Below, piece after piece: positions 26,299-33,215 of a DNA stretch of 64,000 bases. The notes under the pieces were generated by a model that was given only the letters and a program-made list of their open reading frames with translations, ran no database searches and was not told where the DNA came from. The DNA comes from Mycolicibacterium lacusdiani. Its GTDB lineage: Bacteria > Actinomycetota > Actinomycetes > Mycobacteriales > Mycobacteriaceae. The DNA is taken from assembly GCF_021916785.1 (NCBI RefSeq), contig NZ_JAKCFC010000004.1, forward strand, positions 350,973-414,972, in the 5' to 3' direction. A program made the translations under genes and the position numbers. Positions within the stretch are counted from its first letter, which is position 1; each line of letters opens with the position of its first letter.

Positions 26299-26963
26299 AG
26301 ATCGGAATCATCGGGGCGGGCCAGATCGGCGGCACGCTGACGCGTCGGCTCCGCGAACTGGGCCACGACGTCAACGTGTCGAACTCCCGCGCTCCGGAAA
26401 CGCTGGCAGATCTCGCCCAGGAAACGGGTGCGACCGCAGTGTGGGCGAAGGACGCCGCGTCGGATGCCGATCTCGTGATCGTCAGCATCCCGCAGAAGAA
26501 CGTCCCGGATCTCGCGGACGGAATCGTCGAGTCCCGCAAGCCGGGCGCGCCCGTCATCGAGACCAACAACTACTACCCGCAGCAGCGCGACGGTGAGATC
26601 TCGGCGATCGAAGACGGTCAGGTCGAGAGTGCGTGGGTGTCGGACCAGATCGGTGCACCGGTGTACAAGGTGTTCAACGGGATCTGGTGGAAGCACCTGC
26701 TCGAAAGCGGCAAGCCCAGCGGCACTGCGAAGCGCATCGCACTCCCGATCGCCGGCGAGGATGGACCTGGCCGAAACTTGGTGCACGACATCGTGGATCA
26801 GCTCGGTTTCGATCCCGTTGACGCCGGCCTCATCTCCGAGTCATGGCGTCAGCAGCCCGGTACACCGGTGTACGGCAAGGACTTCGACGCGGCCGACACT
26901 AAGCGTGCGCTTGCCGAGGCGACGCCCGAGCGCACCTCGGAGTGGAGCGCACGTACGGCGTGA
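26295..26963 (+). CDS. F420-dependent NADP reductase-like Rossmann protein
   Basis: The 222-residue protein begins with a dinucleotide-binding motif (MKIGIIGAGQIGGTLTRRLRELGHDVNVSNSR) and continues as in the NADPH:F420 oxidoreductase/ProC-like domain family (VIVSIPQKNVPDL, VIETNNYYPQQRDGEI, KVFNGIWWKHL). It overlaps the regulator gene by 4 bp. True F420:NADPH reductases are of this size, but many actinobacterial homologues have other redox roles, so the cofactor assignment is uncertain. It may supply reducing power to the neighbouring oxygenase (inference). Confidence 0.75.
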   Translation: MKIGIIGAGQIGGTLTRRLRELGHDVNVSNSRAPETLADLAQETGATAVWAKDAASDADLVIVSIPQKNVPDLADGIVESRKPGAPVIETNNYYPQQRDGEISAIEDGQVESAWVSDQIGAPVYKVFNGIWWKHLLESGKPSGTAKRIALPIAGEDGPGRNLVHDIVDQLGFDPVDAGLISESWRQQPGTPVYGKDFDAADTKRALAEATPERTSEWSARTA

Positions 26964-26980
26964 TCTCGTGGGCCTAGTGG

Positions 26981-27286
26981 TCACTTCCTCTTGACCTCAG
27001 GGGCTGTTCCCGGATCGGCTCCGCCGTTGGACGCCACGGACTCGACGTCGATGCCCTTGCACTCCTCGGCGTGCGCCTTGTTGAAGGCGGGGTTGAAGGC
27101 GCAGTTCACCTGCAGGCCCGGGTTGTGCCCGATGCCAGAGTCAGTGGAATCGGCCCAGCCGTGTGGCACGCCGAAGAACAGCACGCCGACTGCGGCTGCC
27201 GGTGCGATCACGATGGTGGCGAGGATGGCGCGGCTGCAATTCGTTTGGACTACAGGGTGATTGAGTTTTCGCGATTGATTGGTCAT
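26981..27286 (-). CDS. Small secreted hypothetical protein
   Basis: The 101-residue protein has a basic N-terminus, a hydrophobic core (AILATIVIAPAAAVGVLFFG) and a likely signal-peptidase site near HGWADS, leaving a mature chain of about 55 residues with two cysteines (VNCAFNPAF and AEECKGI), which could form one disulfide. A GAAGAGAA ribosome site precedes the ATG. No family was recognised. The two Cys, short length and Asp/Glu/Gly-rich end resemble many exported mycobacterial orphan proteins. Confidence 0.6.
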   Translation of the reverse strand: MTNQSRKLNHPVVQTNCSRAILATIVIAPAAAVGVLFFGVPHGWADSTDSGIGHNPGLQVNCAFNPAFNKAHAEECKGIDVESVASNGGADPGTAPEVKRK

Positions 27287-27434
27287 GTTCTCTTCGTACC
27301 GCCGTGAGCGGACGGCGCGACCTCACTCATAGGCAATGCATAGGTGTGAGTGGCGGGGGACGTCTGGGACTTCCCTACCAGTCATGAGTTCACCATGAAG
27401 ACGAAGTGGACCCATTCCATGCCAAGCTTCGGGG

Positions 27435-27836
27435 ATGACAATCTTCGTCATCGACGCACCGGCGGCCATCGACCTCGCCGCGAGCGACGCGTCCATCCCA
27501 CCGGAGCACGGCCTCGCGGCGCCGACACTGCTGCGCTCACAAGCGCTCACCCTCGTCTACGGTTCCGTCCGCCGTGGCGAGATCGACGACCGAACCGGCC
27601 GCAAGCTTCTCGACGGCATCCGTGGGCTGCGGATCCGACTCCTTGGCGACCGGGTACTGCAGGACCGCGCATGGCGGATCGCCGCCGAACTCGACTGGCC
27701 GGACACCTACCGGGCCGAGTACATCGCGCTGACCCAGTTGCAGGCCGACGCGCTGGCCACCGCAGACGCCGAACTCGCCACGGCCGCCCGCGCGTTCGTC
27801 GAAACCGTCTCCCCGGCCGACATCCTGCGGGCGTAG
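27435..27836 (+). CDS. PIN-like protein (VapC family) with substituted acidic residues
   Basis: The 133-residue protein has the PIN fold pattern: VIDAPAAIDLA at the start (Asp7), AAPTLLRSQALTLVYG, TYRAEYIALTQLQADALATADAELATAA at the end (Asp111). In active VapC ribonucleases the second motif has Glu where Gln36 stands here, and the third has Asp where Arg93 stands, by eye alignment. So only two of four metal-binding acids seem kept. No antitoxin-sized gene lies directly upstream or downstream. It could be an orphan, inactive or repurposed toxin. The ribosome site is weak. Confidence 0.65.
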   Translation: MTIFVIDAPAAIDLAASDASIPPEHGLAAPTLLRSQALTLVYGSVRRGEIDDRTGRKLLDGIRGLRIRLLGDRVLQDRAWRIAAELDWPDTYRAEYIALTQLQADALATADAELATAARAFVETVSPADILRA

Positions 27837-27854
27837 TGCGGCGTAGCCCTACTG

Positions 27855-27917
27855 CGCCGAACTGGAGCGTCACGTCGTGATTTCGCGTCGTGAACGACGT
27901 GACTCTCCAGTTCGGCG
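27855..27917. repeat. Long inverted repeat / hairpin (24-bp arms)
   Basis: Arms at 27855-27878 and 27894-27917 pair over 23 of 24 positions (a single C/T mismatch position) around a 15-nt loop. The outer arm reads CGCCGAACTGGAG and the inner part GTCACGTCGT. It lies between convergent genes and so may terminate both transcripts, but there is no U tract. The arms are far longer than a normal terminator, and a dispersed palindromic repeat family or an attachment-like site are alternatives. Confidence 0.8.
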
Positions 27918-27953
27918 GGGAACCTCACGATTGGGCGAACGTTCGACGAGCCG

Positions 27954-28382
27954 CTACAGATCGCCGGAGTAGTCCGCGCTGATCCAGCGGTCGGGTCGGA
28001 TGGTGAACAGCACGTTGGTCACGTCGCGGGTGGCTTCGAGGAAGGCGTGACCGCCCTCCTCGCCGAGATACCGGACGGCGATGGCCTCGCGTGCGTCGTG
28101 AGGCGAGGGGGCTGTGGCGTCCACGACGGTGCCCTCCACGATGACGTACTGATACGGCGGTTCTTCGCGCTGAACCACCAGCGTCACGGCCCCGGCCTTC
28201 TCGATCAGTCGCGCCTTGCGCGACGCCGCGCCCGTGTTGATCCGGATGTGCCCGTCGGGGGTGTAGTCGTACCAAATCGGGACGCTCGCGGGCGGTCGTC
28301 CATCGTCGGTGGCCACCGACAGCACGCCGACGTGCTTGGCTTCGAGGAACTGCTGCCGCTCTTCGTCCGTGAACGCTCTCAT
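27954..28382 (-). CDS. Pyridoxamine-5'-phosphate-oxidase-like split-barrel protein (FMN or F420 binding)
   Basis: The protein of 142 residues has the split-barrel pattern of the FDOR/PNPOx superfamily: FLEAKHVGVLSVATDDGRPPASVPIWYDYTPDGHIRINTG, then KARLIEKAGAVTLVVQREEPPYQYVIVEGTV. Mycobacteria have many such proteins using F420 or FMN, often as reductases of quinones, biliverdin or xenobiotics. The ATG at 28382 is used; a TTG four codons upstream is possible. It is monocistronic and convergent with the PIN-like gene, with the long hairpin between them. Confidence 0.8.
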   Translation of the reverse strand: MRAFTDEERQQFLEAKHVGVLSVATDDGRPPASVPIWYDYTPDGHIRINTGAASRKARLIEKAGAVTLVVQREEPPYQYVIVEGTVVDATAPSPHDAREAIAVRYLGEEGGHAFLEATRDVTNVLFTIRPDRWISADYSGDL

Positions 28383-28518
28383 GATCGGAGCCAACGCGGG
28401 GCGTTACGGAGGCTATTCCGAGACTCGAGGCGCGCTGATGGCACCGAGCGCGTATTCCCCGCGATGGGGGTATAGCTCAGGCCTGCCTGTGCGGTCGGGG
28501 CTGCACTGAGATGGGTGC

Positions 28519-29256
28519 ATGACGAAAGACGACAGCCCCATCGCCCTCATCACCGGAGCCAATGCGGGTATCGGCCTGCACATGGCTCGACAACTCGCTC
28601 GCGCCGGCGTCCACGTACTGCTGGGTTCCCGAGACCAGGCGCGCGGATCCGCGGCCGTGGCGGAGCTGGCCGGAGAGGGACTCGACGCAGAGTTGCTCAT
28701 CCTCGACGTCACCGATGATCGCACCATCGCTGCCGCTGCCGGTTACGTCGGCGAAACCCATGGGCGGGTGGACATCCTCGTCAACAACGCCGCGATCGTC
28801 GGCGACGGGATGCCGGCGTCACAGGTGAGTCGGGAAGCCATGCTGCGGACGTTCGACACCAACGCGGCCGGCGTCATCGCGGTCACCAATGCATTCCTGC
28901 CGCTGCTGCGTGCCTCGGAGCGCCCGCGGATCCTCAACGTGTCGAGCGAGCTGGGATCGACCCGCCTGGTCAATGACCCGGAGTGGCAGTACACGTCGGT
29001 GGCGTCGGCCGCATACCAGGCATCCAAGAGCGCGCTGGACATGCTGACGGTGCTCTACGCCAAGGAGCTGGCTTCCGAGCGGATTCCCGTGCTTTCCGTG
29101 AGCCCCGGCTACCGAGCCACCGGGCTCAGTGGCCAACCGACACCCGGCGCCGGTGACCCCGCCGAAGGCGCAGCCGCCATCGTCGCCGTCGCACTCGCCC
29201 CTGAATCGCCCACCGGCCAGTTCATCGACGATGCGGGCGAGGTGGTCGCCTGGTGA
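28519..29256 (+). CDS. SDR-family NAD(P)-dependent oxidoreductase
   Basis: The 245-residue classical SDR has TGANAGIG (about 13-20), NNAA at about 92 in place of NNAG, and the catalytic YQASK. The ILNVSSELGS stretch carries the active-site serine. The segment DPEWQYTSVASAAYQASKSALD resembles carbonyl-reductase-like SDRs. Substrate unknown. The gene appears monocistronic; a CPBP protease gene is convergent 7 bp beyond its stop. Confidence 0.8.
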   Translation: MTKDDSPIALITGANAGIGLHMARQLARAGVHVLLGSRDQARGSAAVAELAGEGLDAELLILDVTDDRTIAAAAGYVGETHGRVDILVNNAAIVGDGMPASQVSREAMLRTFDTNAAGVIAVTNAFLPLLRASERPRILNVSSELGSTRLVNDPEWQYTSVASAAYQASKSALDMLTVLYAKELASERIPVLSVSPGYRATGLSGQPTPGAGDPAEGAAAIVAVALAPESPTGQFIDDAGEVVAW

Positions 29257-29263
29257 TGGGCTC

Positions 29264-30166
29264 CTACCTCTCCACGGGCTGGGGTGTCGGCTCCCGGCCG
29301 TAGCCGAGCCTGCCGCGCGTGCCCAGGAGCACGACGGCAGAGGTGATCACGGTCAGCGTCGTCATCGCCAACATCGCCCGCTCGGCATCCAGTGACGGGA
29401 ACACGTCGGCCCAGAGGATCGACGCGAAGTTGTTCACGCTGACGTGCATCAGCATGGCGATCGGCAAGCTCTCGCCCGTGCGGTTGAACACCCAGGACAG
29501 CACGACGCTGAAGGCGACGCAGAACGCGAGGAACACCAGCGGCCGCGACCAGTGGGCGTTCGGCCAGCCGCCCCAGTCCGTGAGGAACAAGGGCAGATGC
29601 CAGACACCCCAGAGCGGGCCGAGGACGAAAACAGCTCGCAGCGGACCCATCTGGCTCTGTAGCCGCGGAAGCGCGAAGTCGCGCCAACCGGGTTCCTCGC
29701 CGATCCCGGTCGTGAGCATCTGAAGGACCAGGCCCGGCAGGTAAGCGGCCAAGGCAAGCAACGACGGCGCCCGCACGTCGCCGCCGGAGAACGCGGCACC
29801 GGCGACCAACATGGCCGCGGGAACTCCGAGTAATGCCAACGCGTACCAACGTCGGGCGACACGCCACCGTCCGAGTCGGTCGAACCAGCGTCGTAACCCT
29901 GGACGTCCGTCTGCGAGCGCCGTGACCACGAATGCCGACGTGATCGGGCCGAGGTAGAGCCCAGGAAGCAATCCGGCTATCTGTGCGGTGCCCAGGATCT
30001 CCGGGAATCGGTAGTCCCACACGCCGAGTCCGTTCGACGACAGGATGTAAGGCGTCCAGGCTAGCCAGCTCAACGTGCTCGCCATGACGAAGAAGGTGAC
30101 CAGTGGATGGCTCCGGACGAAGCCCAGGGACGTAGGTGTCGCCGGATCGGTGTCGAGCCCGGTCAT
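29264..30166 (-). CDS. CPBP-family intramembrane metalloprotease
   Basis: The 300-residue membrane protein has about eight hydrophobic segments and the CPBP (Abi/Rce1-like) motifs: GIGEEPGWRDFALPRL (EExxxR), GVWHLPLFLTDW and LMHVSVNNFASIL with the later histidine. These carry the catalytic glutamates and histidines of the family. Roles range from prenyl-protein processing to bacteriocin self-protection and here are unknown. A GAGAGGA site precedes the ATG at 30166; the much longer upstream frame is a shadow of the phosphatase gene. Confidence 0.8.
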   Translation of the reverse strand: MTGLDTDPATPTSLGFVRSHPLVTFFVMASTLSWLAWTPYILSSNGLGVWDYRFPEILGTAQIAGLLPGLYLGPITSAFVVTALADGRPGLRRWFDRLGRWRVARRWYALALLGVPAAMLVAGAAFSGGDVRAPSLLALAAYLPGLVLQMLTTGIGEEPGWRDFALPRLQSQMGPLRAVFVLGPLWGVWHLPLFLTDWGGWPNAHWSRPLVFLAFCVAFSVVLSWVFNRTGESLPIAMLMHVSVNNFASILWADVFPSLDAERAMLAMTTLTVITSAVVLLGTRGRLGYGREPTPQPVER

Positions 30167-30285
30167 GGTGTCCTCTCGCCGACGATGCGCCCGGCCGCGG
30201 GCGCCAGTACGACGCCTGTCAGCCTCTCCGGCATCGTACGGAAGAGCGAGGGCAGTCCTCGACGACGCAGTAGTGCCGCAACCGG

Positions 30286-31890
30286 CTAGGACGGCGGCAA
30301 CTGCTTGGCGTACAACGACTTCCCGGACGCATCGCACAGGTCGACCGTCATCACTGCCGAATCCGCGTTGATGGAGACTTGCCCGAAGTGTTGGAATCCT
30401 TGGGCGGGGGAGGTGTCCTTCTCCTCCGGCGCGTGAACGAACTCGTAGCGTGCGCCGAAGGTGCCGTCGAGCGGACTCTGCGGGAACGCCCCCGCGTTCA
30501 AGGGGCCGGAGACGAATTCCCAAAACGGCGAGAAGTCGGTGAAGCCGGCCTGGTCGGGGTGGTATGAGATCGCCGCGGTGTAGTGCACGTCGGCCGTGAG
30601 GTACACGACGTTGCGCACCTCCTTGGTCTCGGACAGGATGCGCGAGAACGCGATCTCCCGGCCCAGTGGCCGCCCGTTCTCGCCTTGCGCGACGGCCTCC
30701 ATGGACTTCGGACCGTTGGATGGATCGGTGGACGCGTCCGGTACGACGATGCTGATCGGTAGGTCGTTGGCCACCACCTTCCAGACCGCCGTCGACTTCT
30801 TCAAGCCGTCGATGAGCCACTGCGTTTGGGCTCGCCCCAGCACCCCGGCGTCGTCGGACTGAGCCCACGCTCGAGGGTTTGGGTTCTTGTAAGAGCGCAT
30901 GTCGAGGACGAAGACGTCGAGCAGCGGACCGTAGGAGATCTTGCGATGCAGCCGGCCGTCGACGGCTTCGGACGGCTCGATGGGTTGCCATTCCCGCCAC
31001 GCCTGATACGCGTAGCCGGCGAGTTCGTCGACGTCGGTCTTCGTGTACCCCTTGCGGTTCTGTCCTGCGAGCGACTCGCCGGGGAACCAGTTGTTCACGA
31101 CTTCGTGGTCATCCCACTGAATCAGTTGTGGGACCGTGGCGTTGAAGCGACGATAGTGCTCGTCGGTGAGGTTGTAGGCGTAGTTGCCGCGGAAGTCGTC
31201 GAGGGTTTCGGCTACGTGGGCCTTGGCCGGCGCCGTGACGTTGGCGTAGGTGGCGCCGTCGTTCTGCTTCTGGGTCTCGGGCACCGGGCCATCGGCGTAG
31301 ATGGCGTCCCCTGAGTGGATGAAGAAGTCCGGTCGACGGTCCGCCATGGCGCCGAAGATCGACATCCCTCCCTGGCGATTGATGCCCCAGCCCTGACCGA
31401 CCACGTCGCCGGACCAGACGAACGTGACGTCCCGAGGTTGCGTCGGGACGGTGTTGAAGACGCCGACCGCGGGCTCGGACGTGGCACCGTCCTCAGCCTC
31501 CAGGGTGACCCGGTAGTGCACCGTCTGCCCCGGCTCCAGGCCGGTGATCCGCATCCGCCCGGTTCCGTCGGTCGCCGGGGTCAGAGCAGGCCCGCTGATC
31601 CTGTTCGGATTCGAGAACGATTCGGTGGCAGACGTTTCGACGATCATGCGGGCGGGGGAGTCGGAGCGTGCCCACACCAGCGCGCCGTCGGCCCGGGGAT
31701 CACCGGTGGCGACACCGTGCGTCAGGCGAGGGCGGCTGGCGATCAAGCCGGTGCTGGTCGGCGACGCGCCGGTGCCCGAGGTGCCGCAGGCTTGCAGGGC
31801 CGCGGCCGCGGGGACGAGCAATGCGCCGGCCAGGGACGCTCGCAGAATGGTGCGGCGCGGCATCGTCGGTCGGTGATCGGGAGGAGCCAT
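30286..31890 (-). CDS. phoD: PhoD-type alkaline phosphatase, Tat-exported
   Basis: The protein of about 534 residues has a twin-arginine signal (PRRTILRASLAGALLVPAAAALQAC) that also ends in a lipobox-like LQAC, so it is exported folded and may be lipid-anchored. PhoD metal-site segments follow: VWSGDVVGQGWG, HSGDAIYADG, QWDDHEVVNNW, VFVLDMRSYKNPN and LTADVHYTAA. Such enzymes are Fe/Ca phosphodiesterase-phosphatases that release phosphate outside the membrane. ATG 31890 or 31863 may be the start. No pho-box-like repeat was recognised upstream. The long frame further upstream belongs to the DoxX gene's shadow. Confidence 0.85.
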   Translation of the reverse strand: MAPPDHRPTMPRRTILRASLAGALLVPAAAALQACGTSGTGASPTSTGLIASRPRLTHGVATGDPRADGALVWARSDSPARMIVETSATESFSNPNRISGPALTPATDGTGRMRITGLEPGQTVHYRVTLEAEDGATSEPAVGVFNTVPTQPRDVTFVWSGDVVGQGWGINRQGGMSIFGAMADRRPDFFIHSGDAIYADGPVPETQKQNDGATYANVTAPAKAHVAETLDDFRGNYAYNLTDEHYRRFNATVPQLIQWDDHEVVNNWFPGESLAGQNRKGYTKTDVDELAGYAYQAWREWQPIEPSEAVDGRLHRKISYGPLLDVFVLDMRSYKNPNPRAWAQSDDAGVLGRAQTQWLIDGLKKSTAVWKVVANDLPISIVVPDASTDPSNGPKSMEAVAQGENGRPLGREIAFSRILSETKEVRNVVYLTADVHYTAAISYHPDQAGFTDFSPFWEFVSGPLNAGAFPQSPLDGTFGARYEFVHAPEEKDTSPAQGFQHFGQVSINADSAVMTVDLCDASGKSLYAKQLPPS

Positions 31891-31997
31891 CGCGCCAGCA
31901 TGCGGCGTCCGGACGACGCGACGGTGAACGCCGAGGAGGGAACGTGCCACCGGCGGGTGTCGCGCGCGCCAACGGTTCGCGCCGCCGACGGTGGTCG

Positions 31998-32531
31998 CTA
32001 CATCAGCGCTCTGAGGAGCAGGACGCCAGCGGCGGCGACCACGCCGGTCAGGATGCTGGCGACAGCCCACGTCGCACCGTCGCGCTGCCACGGGCGGCCG
32101 TGATCCAATGCGAGTACTCCCGCTCCGGTGCAAGCGATTACGGCTGCTGCCGTCGCGTAGAGCAACGCCGTCTGATATCCGGTTGGACCGAACAGCCCGC
32201 CCGGCCAGGTCACGTACATGGCGTTGATCATGACCCCGACGACGATGGAACACGCCAGGGGCGTGAACAACCCCAGTAGCAGCAGGAGCCCGCCCACCGT
32301 TTCGAGCGTGCCGGCCACTGCCGCGAAGAAAACGCCTGGGCTGTAGCCGATCTGCTCGAACATCGAACCGGTCTCCGCCAGGCCTTGTCCGCCGAACCAG
32401 CCGAACAGCTTCTGTAGACCGACTGCCGCCAGTAGTCCGCCGAAGACGACGCGCAGGAGTAGGAGTCCGACGTCGGCCGCCGAGAGGCGACCGGGAGTTC
32501 CCGTGGTGATTCTCGAATCGGTGATGTTCAT
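31998..32531 (-). CDS. DoxX-family membrane protein
   Basis: The 177-residue protein has four main hydrophobic segments and the DoxX pattern LLLLRVVFGGLLAAVGLQKLFGWFGGQGL, ETVGGLLLLLGLFTPLA and INAMYVTWPGGLFGP. Mycobacterial DoxX proteins take part in membrane thiol/redox stress defence with SodA and SseA (established for M. tuberculosis), though many paralogues are uncharacterised. Its promoter has the extended spacer and dyad of MerR-type control, which fits induction by oxidative or electrophile stress (inference). Confidence 0.8.
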   Translation of the reverse strand: MNITDSRITTGTPGRLSAADVGLLLLRVVFGGLLAAVGLQKLFGWFGGQGLAETGSMFEQIGYSPGVFFAAVAGTLETVGGLLLLLGLFTPLACSIVVGVMINAMYVTWPGGLFGPTGYQTALLYATAAAVIACTGAGVLALDHGRPWQRDGATWAVASILTGVVAAAGVLLLRALM

Positions 32532-32539
32532 GAATCGAC

Positions 32540-32570
32540 ACGGTAGAACCTGAAGAGGACTTCAGGTCAA
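32540..32570 (-). promoter_or_regulatory. MerR-type promoter with dyad in a 19-bp spacer
   Basis: Read on the minus strand, TTGACC (32570-32565) and TACCGT (32545-32540) are 19 bp apart instead of the usual 16-18, and the spacer carries the dyad ACCTGAAG / CTTCAGGT (arms 32548-32555 and 32560-32567, 4-bp centre). A stretched spacer with a centred palindrome is the hallmark of MerR-family activation (SoxR, NmlR, CueR). The start codon at 32531 is only 8 nt beyond the -10, so the mRNA leader is very short or absent. Confidence 0.65.
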
Positions 32571-32584
32571 GAGGTCACTTCGCG

Positions 32585-33085
32585 CTACGGCTTCGGCGTC
32601 GAGCGGCCCCACCCAGCGTCGCGCGTGGCTTCCTCCAGTAGCGGGATGACCCGGTAGGGCAACGGGGTGGTCAGCGCCAGCGTGGTGCTCGAGTGCACCA
32701 CACCGGGGATCGCGAGGATGTGCACCACCAATTCCTGGAGTTCGGCCTGTGTGGCAGTGGCGACTCGCACCAGGAGGTCCTCGCGGCCCGTGGTCGCGTG
32801 CACCTCGAGCACCTGCGGAATACGGGCCAATCCGCTCACCACCGAGGCCATCCCGACCTGGTTGATCTCCAGCGCGACGAATGCCTGCACGGCAAGCCCC
32901 GCCTCGGCCAGATCGACGCGCGGCTGGTAGCCGGTCAGCACTCCGGACTCCTCCAACCGGCGCACGCGTGACTGCACGGTGTTCCGCGATATCCCCAGTG
33001 CCGAGGACAGTTCCACGACTCCGGTACGTGCGTCGTCGGACAACTTGCGGAGGATCTCCAGGTCGAGACGGTCCAAGCTGGTCAT
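32585..33085 (-). CDS. Lrp/AsnC-family transcriptional regulator
   Basis: The protein of 166 residues has the Lrp helix-turn-helix (LDRLDLEILRKLSDDARTGVVELSSALGISRNTVQSRVRRLEESGVLTGY) and a C-terminal RAM ligand domain (QAFVALEIN...VLEVHATTGREDLLVRVATATQAELQELV). ATG 33085 is chosen because AAGGTGAG lies 6-7 nt upstream. It is divergent from the indolepyruvate:ferredoxin oxidoreductase gene across 130 bp, a common arrangement in actinobacteria, and probably senses an amino acid or aromatic keto acid to control it. Confidence 0.85.
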   Translation of the reverse strand: MTSLDRLDLEILRKLSDDARTGVVELSSALGISRNTVQSRVRRLEESGVLTGYQPRVDLAEAGLAVQAFVALEINQVGMASVVSGLARIPQVLEVHATTGREDLLVRVATATQAELQELVVHILAIPGVVHSSTTLALTTPLPYRVIPLLEEATRDAGWGRSTPKP

Positions 33086-33215
33086 TCTTCTCACCTTAGG
33101 GCGTGACGGGCGTCACTAGCTGATCATTCCGTTCTGTTGTTTAGACATCAGTTGACCGCCGCGTAGCCAAGACGCACGCTTGAGGCAACCAAACGATCAC
33201 CCTCGGAGGTGTGTC

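Noticed and set aside
30286..32541. A single 751-codon minus-strand frame joining the PhoD gene to sequence opposite/within the DoxX gene
   Set aside because: Its first 215 codons are a frame-shifted shadow of the DoxX gene. The Tat signal marks the true phosphatase start at 31890 or 31863.
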